Source of the DNA: Deltaproteobacteria bacterium
Lineage (GTDB): Bacteria; Myxococcota; Myxococcia; SLRQ01
Assembly (NCBI GenBank): GCA_007128675.1
Contig: SKWY01000115.1
Coordinates: forward strand, 1-16,624
Length of the DNA: 16,624 nt
Direction of reading: 5' to 3'
Shown here: positions 6,650 through 15,183 of the stretch, one piece after another
Layout: every line of letters starts with the position of its first letter
Position numbering within the stretch: position 1 is the stretch's first letter
Notes under the pieces: model-generated
What the model was told of the DNA's origin: nothing
Databases searched by the model: none
The model's input: the letters and a program-made list of their open reading frames with translations, nothing else
Translations under genes and position numbers: made by a program

Positions 6650-7066
6650 ATGAAGACTTCCTACTTGTGCCCTCGTTGCCGCATCGTGCTCAACCCGCAC
6701 CAAGAAATCATAATGCTGATGTCCCGAGGCGAGTCGAGACACCTGGTGCTCTTCAGCCCGCGTATCGGGGATTACAAGGTCCAGACGCCGAGCGACGTGA
6801 GCTTCAAGGAAGGCGAGGCCGTCGAGTTCATGTGCCCAAGCTGCCACGCCGGCTTCCGGAGTCCCGTGGCCGACGACATCGCCGAGATTCTGCTCCGGCA
6901 GGAGGACGGCACATTCCTTCGCGTTGGTTTCTCTCGTACCTATGGCAAGCAGGCCACCTTCCTGATCAGCCGCAAGGAGGTGAAGGGCTTCGGGGAGGAC
7001 GCCGCTGCTTACCGGGAGATGAACTGGTTCGGCGAGGGCGGTCTTTGGGAAGGCGAGCAGGTCTGA
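6650..7066 (+). CDS. CxxC zinc-ribbon-like protein of unknown function
   Basis: A 138-residue cytosolic protein with no signal peptide or membrane segment. It begins MKTSYLCPRCR and has a second pair in FMCPSCHAGF, giving C7-x2-C10 and C62-x2-C65, a likely split four-cysteine zinc site. The remaining sequence (LVLFSPRIGDYKV near the middle, SRTYGKQATFLIS further on, and a Gly/Trp-rich tail MNWFGEGGLWEGEQV) looks like a small conserved bacterial family, but I cannot name a function. I chose ATG at 6650 because AGGAG (6639-6643) sits 6 bases upstream; the TTG immediately before it is less likely. recJ follows 11 bases after the stop, so the two are probably co-transcribed. That tentatively links it to nucleic-acid metabolism by position only. 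Confidence 0.85.
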   Translation: MKTSYLCPRCRIVLNPHQEIIMLMSRGESRHLVLFSPRIGDYKVQTPSDVSFKEGEAVEFMCPSCHAGFRSPVADDIAEILLRQEDGTFLRVGFSRTYGKQATFLISRKEVKGFGEDAAAYREMNWFGEGGLWEGEQV

Positions 7067-7077
7067 TTCCAGCGGCC

Positions 7078-8883
7078 GTGGCGGGTGCCGGGCCAATCGA
7101 AACATCTCAAGTGATCTCCACCGAAATCTCGCGCTCCGCCCTTGAAGCGAGGCCGATTTGGCGCCTTCGTGCGCCTTTGGACCAGCAACGGGTTCTGGCC
7201 TTCTCCAAGGAAATCGGGGCGCATCCAATCGTCGCCGCTCTCCTCTTAAACGCCGGGATCGAAGACGAGTATGAGGCGAGACGGTTTCTTGAGCCCGATT
7301 TGTCGGCCCTGCACGACCCCTTCCTGATGGCTGACATGGACAGGGCGGTCCAGCGCATTCTAGGGGCAATCCGGGGACGAGAGACTATTGCGGTATATGG
7401 CGACTACGACGTCGACGGCGTTACGTCCTCGGCCCTCTTGGTCTCCTTTCTGCGCTCCTGCAAAGCCAGCGTCATCCCGTACATTCCGAGGCGGCTCGTC
7501 GAGGGTTATGGCCTCAACATGGGCGCGGTAGAGGAGTTGGTTGGCCGAGGCGCCACGCTGCTCATTGCTTGCGATTGTGGTGTGACGGCGGTGGAGGAGG
7601 TCGAGAGGGCCAACAGTCTTGGTCTTGACGTGGTGATCATCGACCATCACAGGGTTCCAAAACGCCCGCCCCAAGCTGTCGCGATCTTGAACCCACACCG
7701 AGAGGATTGCCCTTATCCCTTTGGCGATCTGGCCGCCGTCGGCGTTACCTTCAAGCTTCTTATGGCGCTTCGTCGCAGCCTACGGGAGGACGGCTTCTTC
7801 TCGAGCAAGGCGATGGAGGAGCCCAACCTTCGAGACTTGATGGATATGGTTGCCTTGGGCACGGTCTCCGATGTAGTTCCCCTCGTCGATGAGAACCGGA
7901 TCTTCGTGTCCATCGGTTTGCGGGTGCTTGCCGAGGGCCGCCGAGTTGGTCTTGGCGCCTTGAAGGCCGCGGCGGGTGTCGAGCGTGGCAAGGTCACCGC
8001 CGGTCAGGTCGCCTTCAGGCTAGGTCCTAGAATCAACGCGGCGGGTCGGTTGGACGATGCCCGGGCCGGCCTCGATCTGCTGCTTTGTGAGGATTCTTTT
8101 CGTGCGGCCACACTCGCGGGCGCTCTCGATCAAGCCAACTCTCGGAGAAAGGCCATCGAGCAAAGTGTTCTCGAGCAGGCCATGGCCCAGGCGAAGAGAA
8201 CGGATCCGGTAGAGCGTGGCCTCGTGCTCGCCGGGAATGAGTGGCACGTGGGGGTGGTCGGTATCGTCGCCTCCCGTGTGGCCGAACGCTTTCGCCGTCC
8301 GACCCTCGTTCTTTGCTGGGAGGGAGAGGTGCTGCGTGGATCGGGCCGGTCGGTCGGACAGTTCCATCTTCATGACGCCCTCGTCGCTTGCCGGGACCAT
8401 CTAGACAGATACGGCGGCCATAGGGCGGCCGCGGGCCTAGAACTACAAGCCTCTCGTCTCGAGAGTTTTCGCGAGGCGTTTCTCGACTACTGCCGCGATG
8501 CGGTCGAGGATGACGATCTTCTCGAAGCTCTGTCGATCGATGTCGAGATGGACCCCGCCACAGTTGATTTCTCGACATGTGAAGCAGTCGAGCTTCTTGC
8601 CCCATTTGGAATCGGCAACCCTGCCCCAGTCTTCTTGGCGAGGGACGTCCGATTGGAGTCGTGTAGAATCGTCGGTAAGCCGGCCTCCGATGGAAGGCGA
8701 CACATCAAGTGCCGAGTGGAGGGCGTGGATGCCATTGGATTCGGGCTTGTCGAAAGCGAGCCAAATCTGGATGGCGCCTTCGATATTGCCTATACCGTTG
8801 GCTTCAACTCCTATAAGGGCCGCCGGCAGCCACAGATAGAGTTGAAAGCACTACTTCCAGCGGGAGCAGCTCGTATCAATTAG
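7078..8883 (+). CDS. recJ: single-stranded-DNA-specific exonuclease RecJ
   Basis: About 600 residues, the normal RecJ size. DHH-phosphoesterase motifs appear in order: VYGDYDVDGVTSSALL (motif I, about 107-122), ACDCGV (II), IIDHHRVPKRPP (III, D189-H190-H191), LGTVSDVVPL (IV) and GPRINAAGRLDDA. The DHHA1 domain carries GRSVGQFHLHDAL and RYGGHRAAAGL (about 423-453), and an OB-like C-terminal domain follows. RecJ degrades single-stranded DNA 5' to 3' in RecF recombination, mismatch and base-excision repair, using Mn/Mg. The start is uncertain: there is no ATG before the conserved region. GTG 7078 (601 residues) and GTG 7111 (590 residues) both fit and neither has a good ribosome site, so translation probably relies on coupling to the upstream gene. 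An in-frame extension back to 6448 overlaps that gene entirely and is rejected. Confidence 0.96.
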   Translation: MAGAGPIETSQVISTEISRSALEARPIWRLRAPLDQQRVLAFSKEIGAHPIVAALLLNAGIEDEYEARRFLEPDLSALHDPFLMADMDRAVQRILGAIRGRETIAVYGDYDVDGVTSSALLVSFLRSCKASVIPYIPRRLVEGYGLNMGAVEELVGRGATLLIACDCGVTAVEEVERANSLGLDVVIIDHHRVPKRPPQAVAILNPHREDCPYPFGDLAAVGVTFKLLMALRRSLREDGFFSSKAMEEPNLRDLMDMVALGTVSDVVPLVDENRIFVSIGLRVLAEGRRVGLGALKAAAGVERGKVTAGQVAFRLGPRINAAGRLDDARAGLDLLLCEDSFRAATLAGALDQANSRRKAIEQSVLEQAMAQAKRTDPVERGLVLAGNEWHVGVVGIVASRVAERFRRPTLVLCWEGEVLRGSGRSVGQFHLHDALVACRDHLDRYGGHRAAAGLELQASRLESFREAFLDYCRDAVEDDDLLEALSIDVEMDPATVDFSTCEAVELLAPFGIGNPAPVFLARDVRLESCRIVGKPASDGRRHIKCRVEGVDAIGFGLVESEPNLDGAFDIAYTVGFNSYKGRRQPQIELKALLPAGAARIN

Positions 8884-10546
8884 CTGACTCGGCGAGCTTG
8901 GACGGATCCTCGAGACCCCAAGTTTCTCGGAAGAATCGTCGGACCCTGCCGTCTCTATCCCAGTCATCCATGTCTCCCGTTGGATTCATGAATAAAGCGA
9001 GAACGAACCAGTGGGTGGCGGAGACGGTATCATCGGCCGCGGCTCGCGAGAGACCCTCTTGGCGCAGTACTTCCTGATGAGCCCGGCATAGATCAGCGAT
9101 GTCGTCGCGAATCTCGGAGAGTAGCTTGGAGACTCCCTCGTCTCGAAGCTCTTGGTCGGTGAGAGGCAGCTCGAGAGGGACTGGCGCCACGTCCGCTTGC
9201 GGCAAGCCGTCATGATGCTCTCCTTCAGTGCTACTCTCTCCAACGAAGAGGCGCCTCTCCCAGAAAACCTCGTTCGTATCGAGGTTCCTGGCGTTCAGAT
9301 GTGTTTCCACGCGAAAGGAACGGTTGACCTCGGTGATCACCACATCCTCTCGAGTCATGACTGGTTCCTCGAGGGTTTCGGGAGTTTGGTTCAAGACTTC
9401 GTGAAGATCGGCGAGTTCCTGGCTGATGGCTTGCGCGTCCTCGCGCGCGGCTGTGAGGCGCTCACGAGAATCCTCGAGGTTACTCCTCAAGATCTCCACG
9501 TTATCGGAGGGGCCCGCCTCTACCACGATAGTCTGCCGTTCGGAGACCTCCTGCATGAGCCTTTGAATGTCCTCGAGCGTAGCATCGAGATCTTGTTGTT
9601 TGTCCTCGACGGCCTTCTTCTTGCCCGGCCACTCGGGGTTGGGGACGGTTCGCGTTCCCGACTGGTACTCGTGTGGTTCCCTTCGTGTTCTTTCCGTCGT
9701 GTCGATCTCGTACTCATCGAGGGCCCCACTCAAGCTGGCTCCCGGCCCGCTTCTTGCCTGCCTTACGACTCGCAGGTTCGGACACTCGCTCGGAGGCTCT
9801 AGTCCAAGGAGTCTTTGTTCGATCTCCCCCATGGCCCCGCGAAGACGGCGGGGCGCGTTGAAACGGCCGATTTCGACGGTAAAGGCCGCCTGGTTGCGAA
9901 ACTCTGAGCGGAGGTTGTTCATTCTTTCGCGGTCGGCCATGTCGGTGCGACCAGCCTCCTCGGAGACTCGCACCAGGGCCAAGAGGGCCGAGGCCTTGTG
10001 CCCCGCGATCTCAAAAGAGTCCGCTTGCTCTCGCATGGAGTCGAGGTAGGCGGAGCGGACTCGATTCCTAGTGGTGCGCACGTTGGGGCCGTCGGCATCG
10101 ATGCTACGTGCAGTCTCGGCTGCCGCGAGAGCCCTGTTGACATCCCCGTCCTCGTCGAGCAGGGAGGCTGCCTCCGCCGCCCAGGCGCCGGCCACCATTC
10201 TTCGCGCCTCTATGACCTTCTGAGAGTTGGAATCGATGGCGATTGCGTCCTCTATCAGCTGCTTGGCACGAGGGAGACGCCGAGCCTGTGCGGCTCCAAC
10301 GGCTGCTTCGGCCATGTCGGACGCCACATGTCTTCGTGCCCGTTCTAGACGCTCCTGAATCGATCGGTTGTCGGGATGCCTCTTGGCTGCATCCTCGTAC
10401 TCCATCATGGCCTCATGCCATCGTCCTTCCTCCGATAAGTCGTCTCCCTTTCGGACGGAGGCGTCACGTGTCGCGCATGACGCGAGAAGCGTGGCTATGG
10501 CTACTACGAGGAGACATGCGAAGAGTCGGAAGTTGTTTTCGTACAT
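8876..10546 (-). CDS. lipoprotein with TPR-like repeats and a coiled coil
   Basis: A 556-residue protein with a lipoprotein signal peptide: hydrophobic core LVVAIATLLASC with lipobox LASC, lipidated Cys24. Residues about 28-215 are Ala-rich helical repeats of TPR character (EEGRWHEAMMEYEDAAKRHP, then PRAKQLIEDAIAID and ALAAAETARSID). A charged segment at about 305-395 (AVEDKQQDLDATLEDIQRLMQEV, ERLTAAREDAQAISQELADL) should form coiled coil. It is followed by a beta-rich part (DVVITEVNRSFRVETHLNARNLDTNEVFWERRLFVGE) and a hydrophilic C terminus with DDWDRDGRVRRFFRETWG. I do not recognise the family. It presumably sits on the periplasmic face of a membrane as an assembly or scaffold protein. The ATG at 10546 follows AGAGATC, a moderate ribosome site. 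The 3' end overlaps recJ by 8 bases in convergent orientation. It follows plsB by 113 bases and may have its own promoter. Confidence 0.87.
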   Translation of the reverse strand: MYENNFRLFACLLVVAIATLLASCATRDASVRKGDDLSEEGRWHEAMMEYEDAAKRHPDNRSIQERLERARRHVASDMAEAAVGAAQARRLPRAKQLIEDAIAIDSNSQKVIEARRMVAGAWAAEAASLLDEDGDVNRALAAAETARSIDADGPNVRTTRNRVRSAYLDSMREQADSFEIAGHKASALLALVRVSEEAGRTDMADRERMNNLRSEFRNQAAFTVEIGRFNAPRRLRGAMGEIEQRLLGLEPPSECPNLRVVRQARSGPGASLSGALDEYEIDTTERTRREPHEYQSGTRTVPNPEWPGKKKAVEDKQQDLDATLEDIQRLMQEVSERQTIVVEAGPSDNVEILRSNLEDSRERLTAAREDAQAISQELADLHEVLNQTPETLEEPVMTREDVVITEVNRSFRVETHLNARNLDTNEVFWERRLFVGESSTEGEHHDGLPQADVAPVPLELPLTDQELRDEGVSKLLSEIRDDIADLCRAHQEVLRQEGLSRAAADDTVSATHWFVLALFMNPTGDMDDWDRDGRVRRFFRETWGLEDPSKLAESAN

Positions 10547-10659
10547 GATCTCTTTCAGAGTACCGCAGCACTCCCGGCACTAGCGAGCACAGTGGGTATC
10601 TCTCTCCATGTTATGAACTCTCAACGTGGGTGGAGAAAAGAAGGGTCGTACAGAGCTAT

Positions 10660-13512
10660 TCATCTAGACGCGGTGCCCTTCCTTCCGTTCTTCTGGGGCA
10701 GCTGTGGCAGAGGCACTACCTCGGGAACCAGCACGAACGGATCGAGCACTTCCAGGATTTCGCTCATGCGGTCCGGGTCTCCGGTTATTGCTTCTCTCTT
10801 CCTTCCCTCGCGCCCGAGAAGCCCGCGGCTCGTCAGCACGGAGAGCGCGCTCTGAACGACCGGCTTGGAAAGGGCCTCTGAAGCCGCCAGTCGCCCCGTG
10901 AGTACTAGAACTCTTCCTTCGTCCAGGATCCGGCGCACCAGCTCTTTCTCTGGCACAGCTCCCTCGCGAAGAAGGTCGGCGGCTGCTCTTGCCGTGAGCC
11001 AGTAACCCTCGACTATGCTTGCTGTGAGCATCCGAAGGAGTGAAAGAGGTCCTGCTCCCATTCTCGTTATCCGGTAAGCGCCCGGCCTGGCCTTGGTCAA
11101 GAATCCGTCGGAGAGCATCTCCTCGAGCTTCTCGTCGAACACTTGATTCGAAGCCACGCCTGGTCTGAAGACGAACTCTCGTGATAGCAGCCGCGCGATG
11201 CTGTTTGCTCGTTCCCGCATCGAGTGCAGGGAGAGGGCAGGTTCCGCGTGCACTCCGCCCGAGAGGGCCGCCTCGGCAAGCACCGTATGCGCGAAGAGCG
11301 AGCGCTCGACAACGTATCTGAGGAGGTTGTTCTTGTAGTAGTCCAGTCCCAGACGACCGTCCGGTAGGATCTCGACGACCTTCCTTCCAGACACCTGATG
11401 CCTACGAACGAGGCCGTTGTCGGCGAAGGCGAGGGTGGCTTCCTCGATGGCGTCCGGGTCTAGTTGGTTGTCGCCCTCGCGCATCACGGCGTGACTGATG
11501 CGGGGCTTCTCTTCTCGCTGGACGTACGCGAACAGAAACGAGGCCCGCGCCTTGATCTCCGTCATCTCGAGGCCGCGGCGCCTGTCCGATAGCAGGGCGG
11601 CGGCCGCGAGGGCGGCGGGCGTCACCGTTGTCACGCGATCGATCCCGTGAGCTATATGCCACCCCAGCGATCTCACGAGTCTAGCTCGTTGATCATCATC
11701 CAGTGCCGCCGCATCGAATCCTCGCTTCGCCATGAACGAGGTGAGACTTATCGGCTCATCGAACTCGATGTAGATGCGTCCCCACCTGCGGCGCAGCACA
11801 CGTCCGGCCTTGATTAGCCCGGCTACGTCTTCTTTTGCCTTCTCTCCACCGAGTACCTCTTCGTGATAGCTCTTCTGCTCGATTACTCGCGTATAACCGA
11901 TGGATATTGGTACGAAGTATACGTCGTCTCGGGTGCTCTCCAAGAAGGCATCAACCTCGTAACGGACCATTCCGAGCCTTGGCGGAAGCAGCTTTCCCGT
12001 TCGGCTTCGCGTTCCCTCTATGAAGAACTCCTGCGGATAGCGTTCGAGCAAAAGGCGACGAATATAGGCCCTGAAGACGGCGGAGTAGAGGCGGTCACCC
12101 TTGAAGGTTCTTCGGATGAAAAAGGCTCCCGCCCGGCGCAGGATGGGACCAGCGGGCCAGAAGGATAGGTTCTTTCCCGCTGCTATGTGAGGAGGCATCA
12201 GACCTTCATTCACAAACGTCCAGGAAAGAACGAGGTAGTCGATGTGCGAGCGGTGGCTGGGACAAAGAATGATTGGGGCGTTCTTGGCGGCCCTTGCCAC
12301 ACCCTTTAGACCGTCGCGATCGATCTCTATGCCGTCGTAGATGCGATGGAAAACGAAGCCGAAGAAGAACTCCATTATCGCGACCACCGTCGGGCTGTAC
12401 CGGGAGGCTATCTCCTTGGTGACTCGACGGGCCTCGTTTCGAAGGTCCGACTCCCTGCGCCCGGTCTCCCTAGAGATCTCGATGATAGTGTCTTTCAAAT
12501 GTTGATCGCGAAGGACCTCCATCCGGAGCCTGTCGGGATGTTTGAGAGGTGGTCCCGTCACCACTCGTTGCTCTCGAGCCAAGTATTGCGCGATTGATCC
12601 TCGAACCTTTCGGCCCAATGCCTGATCGTCCTCTTCGGGGCGCTCCTTCAAGAAGGTAGAAAGCTCGATCGCATCACCGATCTTCACCCACGCGCTCTTT
12701 CTGAACCGAAGAAAGGCTAGAAGACTTCGGAGTCGGCCCGGAGCCTCCCGCGGCCCGAAAAGAACGTCCAGAAAGCCAGGCCGAGCTTCCTTGCGGGCAG
12801 GGCGTTGACCGAAGAGGAGCAGGCATGGCACCAGAAAGATCGGCTTTTCGCTCTGCCTCTGCAGCCGTACCAACGCCGCGGCGTGCTCGCCAGGGAAGAC
12901 GTCGCGGCGACCGGTGAGTCTCTTGCCCCTATGCCATAAGAAGACGAGCGCCGGTCTTCCCGCGGCCACGCATCCGGCGAGCCTGCCCTCATCGAAGGCC
13001 TCACCCTCGAGGGGAGGAGGCGGCTTGGCCGGCCTTCCGAAGAATCGTACTCCGAGCCCACCTACCCCATTCACATAGCGACACAACGGAAGGCCCGCTC
13101 GCAAGAAGAGCCAGTTGAAGTACAAGAATGGAAGAAGGCCGGCCGTGCGCGACACGAAAACGATGGTGCCTCTTTCACTCAACCGGCGGAGAGCCTCGAT
13201 TGGCTCCTCGCTCATACGCACCGGTCTGAAAAGCCACGCGAGCAGCCATTTCCAAGGCCATCGCAGCCGTAGCCGCATGCTCACCGCTCGCCGTGCCCTA
13301 CGGGTCTTCCTGTCGGAATGGGGCAGGCTCGGGCTGGTCCTCGAGGAAGGGTGATCCTTGGTCGAGGCGTCATCGCTGGCACTGGAAGGCAAGGCGCCAT
13401 CTCCCTTTGCGCCGTTTACGAGCTTTGCCCGTTTTTCGGGCGGTCTCGTTTCCTTGGAGCTGATCTTCTCGGTCTGCTTTTTCCCGAGCTTATTGGAGTT
13501 GGTCCCGGCCAC
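10660..13512 (-). CDS. plsB: glycerol-3-phosphate 1-O-acyltransferase PlsB
   Basis: A 950-residue protein with the four PlsB/acyltransferase blocks: CPSHRSHIDYLVLS (HX4D box, H420-D425), RRAGAFFIRRTF (459-470), FFIEGTRSRTGKL (496-508) and VPISIGYTRVIE (534-545). PlsB transfers an acyl group from acyl-ACP or acyl-CoA to sn-glycerol-3-phosphate, the first step of phospholipid synthesis, at the inner membrane. It is longer than the ~800-residue E. coli enzyme. Residues 1-80 are a hydrophilic Lys/Ser/Thr/Arg-rich extension. The region at about 80-320 corresponds to the PlsB N-terminal domain, with an amphipathic membrane-binding stretch (RWPWKWLLAWLF). The GTG at 13512 has a good site (AGGGGACAGGACAA) and was preferred. 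ATG 13278, which removes the extension, is the alternative and would give about 872 residues. A leading position 165 bases after the upstream gene suggests its own promoter. Confidence 0.96.
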   Translation of the reverse strand: MAGTNSNKLGKKQTEKISSKETRPPEKRAKLVNGAKGDGALPSSASDDASTKDHPSSRTSPSLPHSDRKTRRARRAVSMRLRLRWPWKWLLAWLFRPVRMSEEPIEALRRLSERGTIVFVSRTAGLLPFLYFNWLFLRAGLPLCRYVNGVGGLGVRFFGRPAKPPPPLEGEAFDEGRLAGCVAAGRPALVFLWHRGKRLTGRRDVFPGEHAAALVRLQRQSEKPIFLVPCLLLFGQRPARKEARPGFLDVLFGPREAPGRLRSLLAFLRFRKSAWVKIGDAIELSTFLKERPEEDDQALGRKVRGSIAQYLAREQRVVTGPPLKHPDRLRMEVLRDQHLKDTIIEISRETGRRESDLRNEARRVTKEIASRYSPTVVAIMEFFFGFVFHRIYDGIEIDRDGLKGVARAAKNAPIILCPSHRSHIDYLVLSWTFVNEGLMPPHIAAGKNLSFWPAGPILRRAGAFFIRRTFKGDRLYSAVFRAYIRRLLLERYPQEFFIEGTRSRTGKLLPPRLGMVRYEVDAFLESTRDDVYFVPISIGYTRVIEQKSYHEEVLGGEKAKEDVAGLIKAGRVLRRRWGRIYIEFDEPISLTSFMAKRGFDAAALDDDQRARLVRSLGWHIAHGIDRVTTVTPAALAAAALLSDRRRGLEMTEIKARASFLFAYVQREEKPRISHAVMREGDNQLDPDAIEEATLAFADNGLVRRHQVSGRKVVEILPDGRLGLDYYKNNLLRYVVERSLFAHTVLAEAALSGGVHAEPALSLHSMRERANSIARLLSREFVFRPGVASNQVFDEKLEEMLSDGFLTKARPGAYRITRMGAGPLSLLRMLTASIVEGYWLTARAAADLLREGAVPEKELVRRILDEGRVLVLTGRLAASEALSKPVVQSALSVLTSRGLLGREGRKREAITGDPDRMSEILEVLDPFVLVPEVVPLPQLPQKNGRKGTASR

Positions 13513-13621
13513 TTGTCCTGTCCCCTGATGTCGACGAACGTTCGAGCGCGTCGCCTTGCTTGTTCCATCGAGTCGTGTGGATGTCGCCCATCATGGAGGG
13601 CTCGAGCGGTTGCGGCGCGCA

Positions 13622-13631
13622 AGAATAGCAA
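13622..13631 (-). promoter_or_regulatory. possible extended -10 element upstream of plsB
   Basis: The minus strand reads TTGCTATTCT, containing TGC followed by TATTCT (4 of 6 matches to TATAAT). It is about 110 bases before the plsB GTG. No -35 match was found, so this is weak support for a plsB promoter. Confidence 0.2.
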
Positions 13632-13636
13632 ATCTG

Positions 13637-13650
13637 GGCCGCGCGCGGCC
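13637..13650. terminator. 14-bp perfect GC palindrome between the LOG gene and plsB
   Basis: ggccgcgcgcggcc is fully self-complementary and lies 27 bases after the LOG-gene stop in transcription order. The minus strand continues CAGATTTGCTATTCTT, only loosely T-rich. It could be a weak terminator or a protein-binding site. As a perfect palindrome its RNA hairpin would need to lose the centre as loop. Confidence 0.3.
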
Positions 13651-13677
13651 AATCCATGGCGCCTCGAAACTAAGAAC

Positions 13678-15150
13678 TCAACGATGGCGATCCTTGGCTG
13701 GCGGTGGTTTGGGCGGCTCCAGGCAAAGACGCGTCACCTCGGCGGGGTCGTCCGTGATGGTCACCATGTCCAGGTCCGCCGAGGCTATCGTGCTTCTTGC
13801 CCCCGTCAGCATCTGATTGGCGATGGTCTCCCAGATGGGCTCCCAGAATGATGGGCCGATCAGGACGACACGCCGATAGGGAATCTTACGAGTCTGGAGT
13901 TGGCAGAGAATGCTGAAAAGCTCATCCAGTGTCCCGAGGCCTCCGGGAAGGGCCACGAAGGCGCGCGCGTTCTCGGTCAGAAGGACCTTATGTGTGAGTC
14001 GATCCTCGACTATGTGCACCCTGTCCGCTCTGTAGATGTTTGGAAGATCGGCACGGCGCATGCCGAAGCCCTGCTGCGGCAACGTCGGCGCTCCACGGTG
14101 CCCCCCCTGTGCCAGAGCCGTGGAGAGAGCACCTGGCCCCCCGGCGCGAGTCGGCACGCCTTCACGTGCTAGACGCTCGGCGACGGACTCGGCTATGCGA
14201 ATCGTCTCGTCGGTCTCTTCGTGGAGGCTGCCGCCAAGGAAAGTGACCGCCGGACGTAGGCTCTCCAGGTAGTAGAGCGCCTCGACCAGCTCCGCGGCCA
14301 TGCGCCGGCCGGTTCGGGACAGGTCCTCGGGGAAGGGCGGGTTTGTGTGGGGGCAGTCGATCGTGGTTAGCGTCTCCTCCGGGTCGTCGGTCATTTGGAG
14401 CAGACGCATGTCATCCTTCGTGAGCGCTACTCGACTATGGCGCTCGCTGGCACGGCGCATTCCGTCCTTGAGCTCACCCCAGAAGTCGCGCCCGAAAAGG
14501 ACCAACGGCAGATTCAGACGGCCGCGTTGCTTATGGCGCCAGACCTCCAATAGCTCGTCGAGGGTGCCGAAGCCCCCGGGGAAGATTACGATCCCCAGCG
14601 CATTCTTCCAGAGAACCAGCTTCCTTGTCGGGAAATGTGTCAGCTCCAGGGAGACGTCTATGGATGGATTGATGCTCTGCTCGAAGGGTAGGCGGATGTT
14701 GAACCCTTGGCTTAGCATTCGGGCCCGGCCGGTGGTCGGTTCGCTCCCGTTGGGCTCGGCGGACGAGCTGGCCTCGGCCTCGGCGGTGGCGGCGGCAGTC
14801 TCATCCATGCCGCCCAGCTCTCGTAGGCGCTGCCTGAAACCCTCTGGAACGGCCGACATGATCCCCGGGCCCGCCCCTGTTCGAGGCGGAATGCCGCGCT
14901 CGGCGAGAATCTCCCCCATCGTTTCCGCTGCACCATAATAGGGGTCGTCACGCTTGATTCTGGCTCCCCCGAAGAAGGTGACGGCGGGAGGGAGCCCCCC
15001 AAGAAGCTCTAGCCCTTCTTCGAGCTCTGAAATCAAGGCCGCCGCAAGTGCTCCTCGTTCGGGGAAACGACGAGCGATGGCGCCCCAGACGCCCTCTAGG
15101 TTGGGATCGTGGATGAGCTTGTGGTCATCGAATCGGTTGGTCATCGTCAT
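13678..15150 (-). CDS. tandem-domain LOG/TIGR00730-family Rossmann-fold protein
   Basis: A 490-residue protein with two LOG (lysine-decarboxylase-like, nucleotide-monophosphate phosphoribohydrolase) domains in series. Domain 1 (about 55-265) has VTFFGGARI, TGAGPGIMSA (91-100), FPTRKLVL with the RK pair (R176, K177), and PGGFGTLDELLE (191-202). An Ala/Glu/Ser-rich segment at about 112-142 is inserted. Domain 2 (about 298-478) has VTFLGGSLH, RAGGPGALSTA, LTHKVLL, and LPGGLGTLDELFS (401-413). Single-domain relatives split the N-glycosidic bond of nucleoside 5'-monophosphates (cytokinin activation in plants, nucleotide turnover in bacteria). Domain 1 keeps the catalytic Arg and the PGGxGTxxE Glu; domain 2 has His (HK) where the Arg is expected and may be structural or regulatory. 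The ATG at 15150 lacks a clear ribosome site; ATG 15144 is two codons inside. The gene follows the upstream membrane-protein gene by 33 bases. Confidence 0.9.
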   Translation of the reverse strand: MTMTNRFDDHKLIHDPNLEGVWGAIARRFPERGALAAALISELEEGLELLGGLPPAVTFFGGARIKRDDPYYGAAETMGEILAERGIPPRTGAGPGIMSAVPEGFRQRLRELGGMDETAAATAEAEASSSAEPNGSEPTTGRARMLSQGFNIRLPFEQSINPSIDVSLELTHFPTRKLVLWKNALGIVIFPGGFGTLDELLEVWRHKQRGRLNLPLVLFGRDFWGELKDGMRRASERHSRVALTKDDMRLLQMTDDPEETLTTIDCPHTNPPFPEDLSRTGRRMAAELVEALYYLESLRPAVTFLGGSLHEETDETIRIAESVAERLAREGVPTRAGGPGALSTALAQGGHRGAPTLPQQGFGMRRADLPNIYRADRVHIVEDRLTHKVLLTENARAFVALPGGLGTLDELFSILCQLQTRKIPYRRVVLIGPSFWEPIWETIANQMLTGARSTIASADLDMVTITDDPAEVTRLCLEPPKPPPAKDRHR

Positions 15151-15183
15151 GTCGCGAAGCTTACGCCTGTTGGCTTCGAGGCG

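Noticed and set aside
6448..7077. In-frame extension of recJ giving an 811-residue protein
   Set aside because: It runs through the CxxC-protein gene in another frame and has no RecJ-like content; the family N terminus fits the region after 7078.
6473..7369. 298-residue minus-strand open frame
   Set aside because: It is antisense to the CxxC-protein gene and the recJ start and shows no domain. The plus-strand genes explain the region better.
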